A DNA stretch of 64,000 nucleotides from Sedimentibacter acidaminivorans (lineage in GTDB: Bacteria; Bacillota; Clostridia; Tissierellales; Sedimentibacteraceae). Below are positions 29,013-38,940 of this stretch, piece by piece (within the stretch, counting starts at the first letter, position 1; the number at the start of each line of letters is the position of its first letter). The notes under the pieces were generated by a model. It ran no database searches. It had not been told where the DNA came from and saw only the letters and a list, made by a program, of their open reading frames with translations. The DNA is taken from NCBI RefSeq assembly GCF_017873955.1, contig NZ_JAGGKS010000007.1, forward strand, positions 181,871 to 245,870, written 5' to 3'. The translations under genes were made by a program, and so were the position numbers.

Positions 29013-29696
29013 TTAGTCGTTCCTTGTTATTCCAAAGTCCTCCATAGCGTGTAGTATATGTAGTTTCATTGCAGTTCTGGCACCTTCAGCGTCTCTAGCT
29101 CTTAAATAATCCATTATAGATCTATGGTCAACTAAAGTATTATCATTAATTTTAGATTTCTCCTTTGATAATATGACACCTTTATAAATAGCTTGGTTTA
29201 TTATTGGCATTAGTCTGTTGATGAATTCATTATGTGTTGCTTTTGATATAGAATTATGAAATATTTGCTCTTCTTCTACACGGTCTTCATAGTTAATAAT
29301 TCTAGATTCATTCAGTTCACCATAATGTAATATTTTTTCTATTTCCTTGTCGGTGGCACGTTTTGCTGCATAATACGCTATTTCTGGTTCGAAAATAAGT
29401 CTTATTTCCATTAAATCTTTTAAATCGACTTTTGCATTTATAATTTGATCAAGATTGAAATTTTCATTTATATCATTATTATAAGTTACATATGTACCTT
29501 TTCCTCTTTTAATTTCAAGCACCTTATGAGTTATTAATATCCTTATTGCTTCTCTTAATGTAGTTCTGCTAACGTTTAATTCAGATGACAAATCGTTTTC
29601 GTTAGGCAATTTATCCCCAGGTAAATATCTCTTTTCTATAGTTATCATATCCAATATATCTTCAGCTGTTTGTTCAGATAGTCTTTTCTTTTGCAA
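29013..29696 (-). CDS. GntR-family regulator, FadR subfamily
   Basis: 227 residues: an N-terminal winged helix (LPNENDLSSELNVSRTTLRE, residues about 29-48) and an all-helical FCD ligand-binding domain (LMEIRLIFEPEIAYYAA and conserved His residues near 150-200). This class binds small carboxylates. The start is TTG at 29696 with AGGAGG 10 bases upstream; an ATG nearby is out of frame. Lying between the TRAP operon and ilvD, it probably regulates one or both. Confidence 0.9.
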   Translation of the reverse strand: MQKKRLSEQTAEDILDMITIEKRYLPGDKLPNENDLSSELNVSRTTLREAIRILITHKVLEIKRGKGTYVTYNNDINENFNLDQIINAKVDLKDLMEIRLIFEPEIAYYAAKRATDKEIEKILHYGELNESRIINYEDRVEEEQIFHNSISKATHNEFINRLMPIINQAIYKGVILSKEKSKINDNTLVDHRSIMDYLRARDAEGARTAMKLHILHAMEDFGITRND

Positions 29697-29843
29697 TGCA
29701 AATCATCCTCCTAAAAAAACGGTAAATTTTGATTACAATAATAATAACCTTTTAAATATTATAATACAAGTTTTATTTATTTTTTGCAGAGATAAAAGAT
29801 ATAGTTTTTTATATTGAGCGAAATGAAACTGACTCTTTATAAA

Positions 29844-29858
29844 TACATTTTGTATGAT
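29844..29858. promoter_or_regulatory. Candidate GntR operator in the gntR-ilvD intergenic region
   Basis: The perfect palindrome ATACA-TTT-TGTAT (29843-29855) overlaps TTGTATGAT (29850-29858), which recurs in inverted form beside the TRAP promoter. Confidence 0.4.
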
Positions 29859-29875
29859 ATTAAAGCAATTATCAA

Positions 29876-29904
29876 TTGACATAATACAACAAATGTAGTA
29901 ATAT
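29876..29904 (+). promoter_or_regulatory. Sigma-A promoter of ilvD
   Basis: TTGACA (29876-29881), 17-bp spacer, TAATAT (29899-29904), 85 bases upstream of the ilvD start. Confidence 0.8.
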
Positions 29905-29988
29905 GATGTCATAGCAATTTGTTATTTATGAACATTTATATGCTCTTGTTTTTTAGGAGGTATATTTATATAATAGGAGGAGAATTAT

Positions 29989-31656
29989 ATGAGAAGTAAT
30001 TCAGTAACAAAAGGGGTACAGCAAGCACCGCACCGCTCACTATTTAATGCTTTGGGATATACGAAGGAAGAATTGAACAAACCATTAATAGGAATAGTTA
30101 GCTCTCAAAACGAAATAGTACCAGGACATATGAATTTGGATAAAATCGTTGATGCTGTAAAAATGGGAGTTGCTATGGCAGGAGGAACACCTGTTGTGTT
30201 TCCGGCAATAGCTGTATGTGATGGTATAGCTATGGGACATCAAGGGATGAAATATTCTCTTGTTACCAGAGATTTAATAGCAGATTCCACAGAAGCGATG
30301 GCAATGGCACATTGTTTTGATGCACTTGTAATGGTTCCTAACTGCGATAAAAATGTACCAGGGCTACTAATGGCAGCTGCTAGAATAAATATTCCTACGA
30401 TATTTGTTAGTGGTGGTCCGATGTTAGCGGGAAAAATGAAAGGTAAAAGAACTTGTTTATCAGATATGTTTGAAGCAGTAGGAGCTTATAATGCAGGTAA
30501 AATATCTATAGATGAAGTTGAAGAATATGAGAATAAAGCGTGCCCAACCTGTGGTTCTTGTTCAGGAATGTATACAGCAAATAGCATGAATTGCCTAACG
30601 GAAGCACTTGGAATGGGGTTGAAAGGAAATGGTACAATCCCGGCAGTATATTCAGAAAGAATAAAACTTGCAAAGCATGCAGGAATGAAAATAATGGAAT
30701 TATTAGAAAAAGATATTAAACCAAGAGATATAATGACAGAAGATGCATTTATGAATGCTTTGGCAATAGACATGGCATTAGGCTGCAGTACAAATAGCAT
30801 GCTTCACTTACCAGCAATAGCATATGAATCCGGAGTTGATTTGAATTTAGATATAGCAAATGATATTAGTGCAAAAACACCAAATTTATGTCATCTTGCG
30901 CCCGCAGGAAACACATTTATGGAAGATTTAGATGATGCAGGTGGTGTATATGCAGTTATGAGTGAATTAAACAAAAAAGGTTTAATTAAAACAGACTTAA
31001 TTACATGTACAGGGCTTACAGTTGGAGAAAATATCAGTGGATGTGTAAATAAGGATGCAGAAGTAATAAGACCAATTGAAAATCCGTATAGTCAAACAGG
31101 TGGTATAGCAGTATTAAAAGGAAATCTTGCACCTGATTCATGCGTAGTTAAACGTTCAGCGGTTTCACCTGAAATGATGATACATGAAGGACCAGCAAGA
31201 GTGTTTGATTGTGAAGAAGATGCTATTAATGCAATAAATTCTGGTAAAATAGTTTCTGGAGATGTTGTAGTTATAAGATATGAAGGACCAAAAGGCGGAC
31301 CGGGAATGAGAGAAATGTTAAATCCAACATCAGCTATAATGGGTATGGGTCTTGGTAACAGCGTTGCTCTTATAACAGACGGAAGATTTTCAGGTGCTAC
31401 AAGAGGTGCATCTATAGGACATGTTTCACCAGAAGCAGCAGTTGGTGGAAATATTGCTTTAGTAGAAGAAGGCGATATAATCAAAATAGATATTATGGCA
31501 AATAAAATAGATTTTGTTGTATCTGATGAAGAATTAAACAAAAGAAGAGAAAACTGGAAACCAAGACAGCCTAAAATTACAACAGGGTATTTGGCTAGAT
31601 ATGCAGCTATGGTTACATCAGGTAACAGAGGTGCTATTTTAGAAGTAAAAAAATAG
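29989..31656 (+). CDS. ilvD: Dihydroxy-acid dehydratase
   Basis: 555 residues of the IlvD/Edd family, the Fe-S dehydratase that makes 2-keto acids from 2,3-dihydroxy acids in valine, leucine and isoleucine synthesis. Cluster ligands are visible in [11 protein letters not shown] and [30 protein letters not shown] marks the C-terminal domain. It stands as a single gene, away from ilvBN (38.4-40.6 kb) and beside a TRAP transporter, so a sugar-acid dehydratase was considered, but the sequence reads as a standard clostridial IlvD. Confidence 0.92.
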   Translation: MRSNSVTKGVQQAPHRSLFNALGYTKEELNKPLIGIVSSQNEIVPGHMNLDKIVDAVKMGVAMAGGTPVVFPAIAVCDGIAMGHQGMKYSLVTRDLIADSTEAMAMAHCFDALVMVPNCDKNVPGLLMAAARINIPTIFVSGGPMLAGKMKGKRTCLSDMFEAVGAYNAGKISIDEVEEYENKACPTCGSCSGMYTANSMNCLTEALGMGLKGNGTIPAVYSERIKLAKHAGMKIMELLEKDIKPRDIMTEDAFMNALAIDMALGCSTNSMLHLPAIAYESGVDLNLDIANDISAKTPNLCHLAPAGNTFMEDLDDAGGVYAVMSELNKKGLIKTDLITCTGLTVGENISGCVNKDAEVIRPIENPYSQTGGIAVLKGNLAPDSCVVKRSAVSPEMMIHEGPARVFDCEEDAINAINSGKIVSGDVVVIRYEGPKGGPGMREMLNPTSAIMGMGLGNSVALITDGRFSGATRGASIGHVSPEAAVGGNIALVEEGDIIKIDIMANKIDFVVSDEELNKRRENWKPRQPKITTGYLARYAAMVTSGNRGAILEVKK

Positions 31657-31698
31657 TATTATAAATTTAACTAGATAAAATTGAAATGATAAAATATT

Positions 31699-31738
31699 AA
31701 AAAACAGACTGCTTAATAAAATAAGCAATCTGTTTTTT
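31699..31738. terminator. Bidirectional terminator between ilvD and the CAP-domain gene
   Basis: Long stem with arms AAAAAACAGACTGCTTA (about 31699-31715) and TAAGCAATCTGTTTTTT (about 31722-31738), one mismatch on the + strand and G-U on the other. Confidence 0.85.
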
Positions 31739-31747
31739 AAATACATA

Positions 31748-32587
31748 TTATTTTGTAAACATTTGTGTCCAGTAAGGTGTTCCTTTTGAATTAACAGCAT
31801 ATCCTACTCCAATTTTAGAAAAATTAGATGAAAGAATATTTGCTCTATGTCCTTCTGAATTCATCCAAGCAGTTACTACTGATTCGGGAGATCTTTGACC
31901 TGATGCTATATTTTCTCCCCATGCTGACCATTTAATTCCAAATTGTTTAAGCATGTCTCCTGCACTACCATATGTAGGGGATTGGTGTGCAAAATAATTA
32001 TTATCAGCCATATCCTGTGATTTTGTTCTAGCTACATTAGAAATTGATGTATCTAGTGTAAGAGCGGATAAACCAGCTTTTTGTCTTTCAATATTAACAA
32101 GTTCAACAACTTTTTGCTCATAGTTTAAATTTGACGAAGAAACTGTTGTATTGCTTGTTGTATCTTTTTCTGTTGTGGTATTTGTATTTTCATTTTTAAC
32201 TGGTGTAGTTACCTCTGGTTTAGTTACTTCTGGCTTAGTAACTTCCGGTTTTGTAACTTTTGGTTCTTTAACTTCAGGTGCTGTTGTAACTGTATCTTTA
32301 TTTTTTTGTAATATCGATTTCCAGTTTACAGACTTCCAGTTTTTTGTATTGCAGTCTAATGACTTTAAGTTTATTGAATTTAAGTCTATTGACTTTCCAT
32401 TTACCTTTAATTTGCTTAATACTTTTGTACTATCGCTATTAGTGTAGAAATTGCTGTAGTAATTTTTAGCCATACTATTGAAATCAAAACATGCTTTTGT
32501 TGTATTTGCTTGTTCCGAAGCAAATGCTGATGTAGATGATAAGGCTAGTACTGCTGATAATGCTAATGCCATTGCTTTCTTTTTCAT
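31748..32587 (-). CDS. Secreted CAP/SCP-domain protein (YkwD-like)
   Basis: 279 residues. Sec signal peptide (MKKKAMALALSAVLALSSTSAFA), a region of short degenerate repeats (SIDLNSINLKSLDCNTKNWK), a Pro-rich spacer with tandem VTKPE units (about residues 108-128), and a C-terminal CAP domain (ELVNIERQKAGLSALTLD ... HRANILSSNFSKIGVGYA) with conserved His/Glu residues. Bacterial CAP proteins are secreted and of mostly unknown function. AGGAG precedes the ATG. Its neighbours suggest no partner. Confidence 0.9.
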   Translation of the reverse strand: MKKKAMALALSAVLALSSTSAFASEQANTTKACFDFNSMAKNYYSNFYTNSDSTKVLSKLKVNGKSIDLNSINLKSLDCNTKNWKSVNWKSILQKNKDTVTTAPEVKEPKVTKPEVTKPEVTKPEVTTPVKNENTNTTTEKDTTSNTTVSSSNLNYEQKVVELVNIERQKAGLSALTLDTSISNVARTKSQDMADNNYFAHQSPTYGSAGDMLKQFGIKWSAWGENIASGQRSPESVVTAWMNSEGHRANILSSNFSKIGVGYAVNSKGTPYWTQMFTK

Positions 32588-32858
32588 AAAATCACTCCTA
32601 TATAGTTTGTAGTTTTAGAGGTATTATTTCCTTAAAATACCATTAAAATTATTGAACTTGTTATTGAGTTTTTTCGTCATAAGGTATTATAGCACTAACA
32701 TACCCCTAGAGAAACCATCAATTACTTCTTAAAATGACAAATGTGTCAATAATATTACATATTATTGTAAAAAAATAAACGGTTTACAATATTCTTAACA
32801 TTAACTTAAAAATTTATATACAACAGGTTAATATTTGAGGGTTTTATTTAATAAATCC

Positions 32859-32887
32859 TTGACAACTATTGAAATATGTATTATCAT
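32859..32887 (+). promoter_or_regulatory. Sigma-A promoter of tyrS leader
   Basis: TTGACA (32859-32864), 17-bp spacer, TATCAT (32882-32887), about 35 bases before the T-box leader begins. Confidence 0.75.
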
Positions 32888-32921
32888 TCCATTAATAAAT
32901 GTAATAATTGTATATAATTAG

Positions 32922-33142
32922 CTAACAGAGAAAGAAACTAGTAGCATACCTGGTTACAATATAGAGAGTGAGTCGGTAGGTGCAAGACTTATAGAACAGG
33001 CAATGTGAAATACGATTCTGGAGTTACTATGGGAAACCATAGCGGTATGTCTGAACGTTAAATCAGATAGAGGCACTTTTAAGGTGTAAATTGAGGTGGT
33101 ACCACGGGTTTTCTCGTCCTTTTAGGAGAGATAGCCTTTTTT
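32922..33142 (+). promoter_or_regulatory. T-box riboswitch, tyrosine specifier, controlling tyrS
   Basis: T-box core AGGTGGTACCACGG at 33094-33107. The specifier in the GAA-n-NNN context is TAC (Tyr) at 33011-33013. A terminator formed by GGTTTTCTCGTCC and GGAGAGATAGCC (about 33107-33136) ends in seven T. Uncharged tRNA-Tyr should favour readthrough into tyrS. Confidence 0.95.
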
Positions 33143-33179
33143 TGTTTATTATGTATTAGAACTAAAGGAGCGAATTATA

Positions 33180-34412
33180 ATGGAAAAAGAAAATGTTTAT
33201 GATGTATTAAAAGAAAGAGGATATTTACAGCAATGTACTCATGATGATGAAGTACGTGAGCTATTAGGGAAGGAATCGGTAACATTCTATATAGGTTTTG
33301 ATCCTACTGCAGATAGCCTTCATATAGGACATTATATACAAATAATGGTTATGTCTATTATGCAACAGTATGGGCATAGACCTATAGCACTCATAGGTGG
33401 CGGAACAACTATGATAGGTGATCCAAGTGATAGAACAGGTATGCGTTCTATTATGACACAAGAAATTATTTCACAAAATGGAGAAAACTTTAAAAAGGTA
33501 TTTCAAAAATTCTTGGATTTTTCAGATGACAAGGCTATTATGGCAAACAATGCAGACTGGCTCTTGCCTCTTAATTTTTTAGATTTCATGAGAGATGTTG
33601 GAGTTCATTTTTCAGTAAATAAAATGCTTACTGCAGATTGCTATAAAAATAGAATGGAAAAAGGACTTACATTTTTTGAATTTGGATACATGCTTATGCA
33701 ATCTTACGATTTTTATGTTTTACATCAAAAATATGGTTGTAAGATGCAGTTTGGTGGCAATGACCAATGGTCAAATATAATAGGCGGAATTGAATTAACA
33801 AGAAGAAAAGATGGTGAACAAGTGTATGGAATGACATTTTCATTGCTTACTAATAGTGAGGGAAAGAAAATGGGAAAAACTGAAAAGGGTGCTTTGTGGC
33901 TTGATAGAAACAAAACAACACCATATGACTTTTATCAGTATTGGAGAAATATTGATGATGCAGATGTGGAAAAATGCTTAGCACTTCTAACCTTTATTCC
34001 AATGGACGAAGTTAGACGATTAGGAGCATTAGAAGGCTCTGAAATAAATAAAGCCAAAGAAATACTTGCATTTGAAGTTACAAAGCTAATTCATTCAGAA
34101 GAAGATGCTATAAATGCGCAAAATGCGGCAAGAGCGTTGTTCAGTGGTGGAGCAGATTCTGAAAATATTCCTACCTCAGAACTCACAAAAGAAGAGCTAG
34201 GTGAAGGAATGACAGTTATTGATTTAATGGTTAAAGCTAAATTAATAAAGTCTAAAAGTGAAGGTAGAAGGCTTATAGAGCAATCAGGGGTAAGTGTTAA
34301 TGATAGTATTGTAAGTGATATTGGTGCGATAGTATTAGAAAAAGATTTTACGGATAATAAATTAATGATTAAAAAAGGTAAGAAGGTTTATCATAGAGTT
34401 AAATTAGTATAA
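33180..34412 (+). CDS. tyrS: Tyrosyl-tRNA synthetase
   Basis: 410 residues, class Ic synthetase for tRNA-Tyr. HIGH motif is HIGH at residues 48-51, the KMSKS equivalent is KMGKT near 230, and a C-terminal S4 RNA-binding domain occupies about 345-405. The Tyr T-box immediately upstream agrees. AAGGAG precedes the ATG. Confidence 0.97.
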   Translation: MEKENVYDVLKERGYLQQCTHDDEVRELLGKESVTFYIGFDPTADSLHIGHYIQIMVMSIMQQYGHRPIALIGGGTTMIGDPSDRTGMRSIMTQEIISQNGENFKKVFQKFLDFSDDKAIMANNADWLLPLNFLDFMRDVGVHFSVNKMLTADCYKNRMEKGLTFFEFGYMLMQSYDFYVLHQKYGCKMQFGGNDQWSNIIGGIELTRRKDGEQVYGMTFSLLTNSEGKKMGKTEKGALWLDRNKTTPYDFYQYWRNIDDADVEKCLALLTFIPMDEVRRLGALEGSEINKAKEILAFEVTKLIHSEEDAINAQNAARALFSGGADSENIPTSELTKEELGEGMTVIDLMVKAKLIKSKSEGRRLIEQSGVSVNDSIVSDIGAIVLEKDFTDNKLMIKKGKKVYHRVKLV

Positions 34413-34422
34413 TTTATTTATG

Positions 34423-34450
34423 GACAGTCAATTAATTTGGCTGTCTTTTT
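34423..34450 (+). terminator. Intrinsic terminator after tyrS
   Basis: 7-bp stem GACAGTC/GGCTGTC (34423-34429 with 34439-34445, one G-U) and five T. Confidence 0.8.
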
Positions 34451-34588
34451 GCATCTCTGGTTTTATGAAGATGTTAATTAGAAAGTTTTGTAATATTATA
34501 AATACAATTTTTAAAATAAATAAAAAATTGTTAATACTTTAAGAAATTTATGGTAAAATATATATAACAAATAAAGGAGTGTGATTAA

Positions 34589-35980
34589 ATGTTAAACAAG
34601 CAATTAATAGAAGATACACTTACCGCTGCTTTGTCTACTGGTGGTGATTTTGCTGAGATATATGTTGAAGACAGAACAAATAATGGTATTGTAATGATTG
34701 GTGGCAAAGTTGAGAGCACTATGTCAGGTAGGGATTATGGTGTTGGTATAAGAATATTTAAAGGTTTTAACAGTATTTATGCTTATACAAATAAATCAGA
34801 TAGGGAAACATTAATTTCTACAGCAAGGAGAGCAGCTGCTGCTGTAGAAGGGAATAATGGTGATATTTCAATAAATCTGACGAAATCTGACGTAAGAAAT
34901 ATAAGTTCAGTACAAATTGATCCTAATTCAGTAGAAAAAACAAGAAAGGTTCTATTGATGCGTCAAGCCTATAACACAGCATCAAACTATGATAAATTAA
35001 TAACTCAAGTTACAGTAAATTATACAGATTATGTTCAAGATATAATGGTAGCTAATTCAGAGGGATTATGGAAACAAGACAGACGTGTACGTTCTCGTCT
35101 AGGAATTTCATCTATTGCATCAAAAGATGGAGAAATGCAATCTGGATTTTTTGGTCCAGGTGCTAGTATGGGATATGAGTTCTTTGAAAATTTAGATATA
35201 GATAAATATGCTAAAGAAGCATCTCGTATTGCTGTAACTATGGTTAATGCAAAATATAGCCCTAGTGGGAAAATGCCTGTTATTATAGACAATGGTTTTG
35301 GTGGTGTAATATTCCATGAAGCATGTGGTCACGGATTAGAAGCAACATCTGTAGCAAAAGGATTATCAGTTTATTCAGGTAAAATTGGTCATCAAGTTGC
35401 ATCAAAACTTGTAACTGCGATTGATGATGGAACTATTCCTAATGAATGGGGAACTATAAACATAGATGATGAGGGAACAAAATCTCAAAGAAATGTATTA
35501 ATTGAGAATGGTATTCTAAAAGGGTATATGATAGATAAATTAAATTCTAGAAGAATGAAAATGGATATAACTGGCTCAGGAAGAAGACAGTCATATAGAT
35601 ATGCTCCAACTTCTCGTATGACAAATACATTTATTGATAAGGGTATGTCCACTCCTGAAGAAATTATAGCAAATACGGAAAAAGGACTTTATGCTAAATA
35701 TATGGGTGGAGGTTCTGTTAATCCAAGCACAGGTGAATTTAACTTTGCTGTAATGGAAGGATATATAGTGGAAAATGGTAAAATTAAAGAGCCAGTAAGA
35801 GGTGGAACTTTAATTGGTAAGGGAATGGATGTATTAAATAAAATAGATATGGTTGGAAATAATTTATCATATGGACAGGGGATGTGTGGTTCTGTAAGTG
35901 GTAGTATACCAACTAATGTAGGTCAGCCTATGATTAGAGTTTCTGAAATAACAGTAGGTGGAAGGGAAGGTGAGAAGTAG
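34589..35980 (+). CDS. tldD: TldD-type metalloprotease subunit
   Basis: 463 residues. The zinc motif HExxxH is present in FHEACGHGLEA near residue 244, and the C-terminal GGSVNPSTGEFNFAV and GGTLIG blocks match TldD. TldD and TldE form a heterodimeric protease that degrades unfolded or modified peptides and matures some ribosomal peptides. The partner gene follows with a one-base overlap. No precursor-peptide gene is evident beside it. Confidence 0.93.
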   Translation: MLNKQLIEDTLTAALSTGGDFAEIYVEDRTNNGIVMIGGKVESTMSGRDYGVGIRIFKGFNSIYAYTNKSDRETLISTARRAAAAVEGNNGDISINLTKSDVRNISSVQIDPNSVEKTRKVLLMRQAYNTASNYDKLITQVTVNYTDYVQDIMVANSEGLWKQDRRVRSRLGISSIASKDGEMQSGFFGPGASMGYEFFENLDIDKYAKEASRIAVTMVNAKYSPSGKMPVIIDNGFGGVIFHEACGHGLEATSVAKGLSVYSGKIGHQVASKLVTAIDDGTIPNEWGTINIDDEGTKSQRNVLIENGILKGYMIDKLNSRRMKMDITGSGRRQSYRYAPTSRMTNTFIDKGMSTPEEIIANTEKGLYAKYMGGGSVNPSTGEFNFAVMEGYIVENGKIKEPVRGGTLIGKGMDVLNKIDMVGNNLSYGQGMCGSVSGSIPTNVGQPMIRVSEITVGGREGEK

Positions 35981-37332
35981 TGGATATGAAAAGTATGGTA
36001 GATAAGCTATTTGCAGAGGGTAAAAAGCATGGGATGGAAGAGATGGAAGTTTACTATGGCGGTGGAAATAGCTTAACTTTAAAAGTATTTGAAAAAGAGC
36101 TTGATGGTTATAGCTTGTCTGAAGTAGAAGGTTTGTCATTTAGGGGAATATATAACGGAAAAATGGGGTACTCATATACTGAAAAGGTAGACGAAACTTC
36201 AATCGAGCTGTTAGTTAAAGGGGCTATAGAAAATGCAAAGGTAATTGATTCTGATGATGAAGAATTAATATATGAAGGCTCTAAGGAATATAATGAAGTT
36301 AACAATTTTAATGAAGCTTTGAAAGATGTCAAAGAAGAAGATAAAATAAAATTTGTAAAGGAATTAGAGTCTGAATGTTTAAAAATAGATAAAAGAATTG
36401 TTTCTGTTGAAACCTGTGTATATGGGGATGGATACGGTGAAACAGTAATGTCTAATACAAAGGGACTATATCTACAGGAAAAAAGCAATATAGCATATAC
36501 ATATGTCGTAGTTATTGCAAAAGAGTCAGAACATATAAAAACAGGATTTTCTTATAGAACTGGAAATGATTTCAGTAAATTTAATGCAAAAGAAATAGCA
36601 GAAGAGGCAGTAAAAGAAGCATTGTCACATCTTGGAGCATCTTCTATAAAATCTGGAGATTATTCTATAGTACTTAGAAACAATGCATCAGCTGATATGT
36701 TAGAATCATTTGCAGGTATATTTTCTGCAGAAAATGTTCAAAAAGATTTATCATTATTAAAAGGAAAGTTAAATGAAAAAATAGGTAGTGATAAATTTAC
36801 TTTAATTGATGATCCTTTTATGGAGGGAGGACTTTCTTCTAAATCATTTGATGGCGAAGGTGTCGCATGTAAATTTAAAAAAGTTATTGACAAAGGTACA
36901 TTGAAAACTTATCTTCATAATTTGAAAACAGCTAAAAAAGATGGAGTTGAAACAACAGGTAATGCAAGTAAATCTTCTTACAAATCTCCTATAGATATAT
37001 CACCTACGAACTTTTATATAGATAAAGGTAATAAATCATTTGATGAAATTATTTCGTCAATAGACAGGGGAATATTAATTACAGAACTTCAAGGGTTACA
37101 CTCTGGATTGAACACTATTTCAGGAGATTTTTCTTTAGCTGCCCTTGGATTTGAAATAGAAAATGGTAAAATTAAAAGACCTGTTGAACAAATAACTGTA
37201 GCAGGAAATTATTTTGATATGATTAAAGATATAGAAGAAGTGGGAACTGACTTGAAATTCGGTCTCCCAGGGGATGCATATATAGGTTCACCATCACTTA
37301 AAATTAAAAAGCTTTCTATATCGGGAGAATAA
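35980..37332 (+). CDS. tldE: TldE/PmbA-type metalloprotease subunit
   Basis: 450 residues of the PmbA/TldE family, lacking the HExxxH of its partner as expected for the non-catalytic subunit. TldD-like C-terminal blocks (SGLNTISGDFSLAALGFEIENG) are present. GTG at 35980 overlaps the tldD stop and has AAGGTGAG 6 bases upstream; ATG at 35986 is an alternative. Confidence 0.93.
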   Translation: MDMKSMVDKLFAEGKKHGMEEMEVYYGGGNSLTLKVFEKELDGYSLSEVEGLSFRGIYNGKMGYSYTEKVDETSIELLVKGAIENAKVIDSDDEELIYEGSKEYNEVNNFNEALKDVKEEDKIKFVKELESECLKIDKRIVSVETCVYGDGYGETVMSNTKGLYLQEKSNIAYTYVVVIAKESEHIKTGFSYRTGNDFSKFNAKEIAEEAVKEALSHLGASSIKSGDYSIVLRNNASADMLESFAGIFSAENVQKDLSLLKGKLNEKIGSDKFTLIDDPFMEGGLSSKSFDGEGVACKFKKVIDKGTLKTYLHNLKTAKKDGVETTGNASKSSYKSPIDISPTNFYIDKGNKSFDEIISSIDRGILITELQGLHSGLNTISGDFSLAALGFEIENGKIKRPVEQITVAGNYFDMIKDIEEVGTDLKFGLPGDAYIGSPSLKIKKLSISGE

Positions 37333-37346
37333 TATTAAATAATATA

Positions 37347-37382
37347 AAAAAAGATAATCCACATAGAGATTATCTTTTTTTT
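37347..37382. terminator. Bidirectional terminator after tldE
   Basis: Stem AAAAAAGATAATC/GATTATCTTTTTT (37347-37359 with 37368-37380), loop CACATAGA, serving convergent genes. Confidence 0.85.
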
Positions 37383-37409
37383 ACAATTAATTATTATAGT
37401 ATCAGTCTA

Positions 37410-37607
37410 CTAGTCTACTCTTTCATGTTCGTTAAACAATAAAGTTATGCAGTATAAACCTGCTAAACCAACAAGTCCATAAACTATTCGACTGAAAATT
37501 GCAGTTTGACCTCCGAATATAGAAGCAACTAAGTCAAACTGAAATAATGCGATTAAACCCCAGTTTAAGGCTCCTATAATAACCAATACTAAAGCAAATT
37601 TATCCAT
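37410..37607 (-). CDS. DUF378-family small membrane protein
   Basis: 65 residues with two hydrophobic helices. LVIIGALNWGLIALFQFDLV, then GG and SRIVYGLVGLAGLY are the DUF378 (YuzA-like) pattern. AAGGAGG lies upstream of the ATG. Function unknown; membrane location expected. Confidence 0.9.
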   Translation of the reverse strand: MDKFALVLVIIGALNWGLIALFQFDLVASIFGGQTAIFSRIVYGLVGLAGLYCITLLFNEHERVD

Positions 37608-37838
37608 AATTAATTATCCTCCTTAAATTTAAGTACAATCTTATTATTTCATTAATTTGTTATAGTATACATTTATTAAAAAAAAATTTATTAAATAGCT
37701 TGAATTAATCGTCGCCCTTGTTTATGGTCAATCTTTGCGGTTGGATTAATGTTAAATTAAATCATTTCTCATTAACATATATAGTTAATTTGAATATAAT
37801 GAATAAAAAATGCTTTATTATTATTAGAGGAGGTAATT

Positions 37839-38111
37839 ATGGATAACAATTGTAATTGTCAACCTATTGAATCTGAAATGGTTGATGTAAAAAATGAAAT
37901 AAATGAACAATCTACTAAGGGAGCAGTTAAATCGCAATGTAGGCGTCATGGTTGTGGGGATGTGGCAGGAATAGGTGGAATAGATTCTTCACTACTATTT
38001 TTCTTTTTAATTTTAGTTTGTATTGTATGTCAATGTGATATTGGCATAGAAATGGATACATTGCTTTGGTTCTTCCTACTATTAGTAGTATTGTACCAGT
38101 ATTATTTATAG
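37839..38111 (+). CDS. Small Cys-rich membrane protein, possibly sporulation-related
   Basis: 90 residues, with AGAGGAGG upstream of the ATG. The N-terminal half is hydrophilic with Cys residues (NNCNCQP; QCRRHGCGD), and the C-terminal half has two hydrophobic stretches (SSLLFFFLILVCIVC and LLWFFLLLVVLYQYY). The SSLLFFFLI element recalls YjcZ-like sporulation peptides of Firmicutes, so this is a guess at a spore-associated membrane protein. Confidence 0.65.
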   Translation: MDNNCNCQPIESEMVDVKNEINEQSTKGAVKSQCRRHGCGDVAGIGGIDSSLLFFFLILVCIVCQCDIGIEMDTLLWFFLLLVVLYQYYL

Positions 38112-38114
38112 TAA

Positions 38115-38164
38115 TGAAAAACAGAGATAGTTGACATAAAATATCAGCTATCTCTGTTTTTTAT
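38115..38164. terminator. Bidirectional terminator between small membrane protein and ilvBN operon
   Basis: A stem of about 18 bp (38116-38133 with 38144-38161, one G-U) flanked by A- and T-runs. It overlaps the stop codon of the minus-strand gene. Confidence 0.88.
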
Positions 38165-38439
38165 TTTTTGTTTTTTTCATTGTCGATTAATTCTATTTCC
38201 AATTTGTCAAAGTCAATATCATCTATGAAATCATCTTCATAGAATGTAACATATTTAAATTCTGAAAATTCAATACGATGTTTTTCAAGCCATAGAGGAA
38301 CACTTAAGTCAAACTTTTGGCAGATTTCTTTTAAGCATTTGTCTCTTTTTTCGGAAAAAGAAATATCCTCATTGTTTTTTACTGTTATAGATGAAATTAT
38401 TTTGTTATGTTTTATTTTTTTAGCCCAAAGTTTATACAT
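38161..38439 (-). CDS. Conserved hypothetical protein downstream of ilvN
   Basis: 92 residues, acidic at the C-terminus, no membrane segment. It begins 15 bases after ilvN with AAAGGAGA upstream, so it is the last gene of the ilvBN transcript. The pattern MYKLWAK, ICQKFDLSVPLWLEKH, YEDDFIDDIDFDKLEI is one I have seen in clostridial hypothetical proteins; no function is known. Placement with ilvBN may be incidental. Confidence 0.75.
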   Translation of the reverse strand: MYKLWAKKIKHNKIISSITVKNNEDISFSEKRDKCLKEICQKFDLSVPLWLEKHRIEFSEFKYVTFYEDDFIDDIDFDKLEIELIDNEKNKK

Positions 38440-38454
38440 TTATTTCTCCTTTTA

Positions 38455-38940
38455 TTATCCTCTTTCTAATGCAGTAGGACCAGTGCGTGTCATTTCAACA
38501 ATACCATATGGAGTAAGAAGATGCAAGAAACTATTGTTTTTATCTTCAGATCCTGTAACTACAATAATCATATTTTTTGAACTGACATCAACTATATTTG
38601 CATCAAATATATCAACTATTTGTATAATTTCAGATCTTTTTGCACCTACAGAATTTACCTTGATCATCATAAGTTCAAATTGTACAGAAGTATTTTCTGT
38701 TAAAATATTTATTTTTATTACATTTATTAATTTGTGAAGTTGTTTTGTTATTTGTTCTATAATATAACTGTCTCCTGTTACAGCAACTGTTATTCTGGAT
38801 ATATTTGGGTCTTGGGTTTCTGCAACATTTAGACTATCAATATTGTAACCACGTCTAGTGAATAACCCTGATACCTTGCTTAGTGTACCTGAATAGTTTT
38901 CTACTAGTATGGATAATATTAACTTTTTATCTTTACTCAT
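38455..38940 (-). CDS. ilvN: Acetolactate synthase small (regulatory) subunit
   Basis: 161 residues with an N-terminal ACT domain (ILSILVENYSGTLSKVSGLF ... GYNIDSLNVAETQD) that binds valine in homologues, plus the C-terminal regulatory domain. It overlaps the end of ilvB by 8 bases and has GGAGG upstream of its ATG. Partner of IlvB in the first common step of branched-chain amino-acid synthesis. Confidence 0.95.
   Translation of the reverse strand: MSKDKKLILSILVENYSGTLSKVSGLFTRRGYNIDSLNVAETQDPNISRITVAVTGDSYIIEQITKQLHKLINVIKINILTENTSVQFELMMIKVNSVGAKRSEIIQIVDIFDANIVDVSSKNMIIVVTGSEDKNNSFLHLLTPYGIVEMTRTGPTALERG

Noticed and set aside
29989..31656. IlvD as a sugar-acid dehydratase linked to the TRAP transporter
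   Set aside because: Sequence blocks and length agree with ordinary IlvD; the sugar-acid idea rests on neighbours alone.
32204..32275. Tandem short repeats that could suggest a CRISPR-like or satellite array
   Set aside because: They encode in-frame VTKPE spacer units of the secreted CAP protein.
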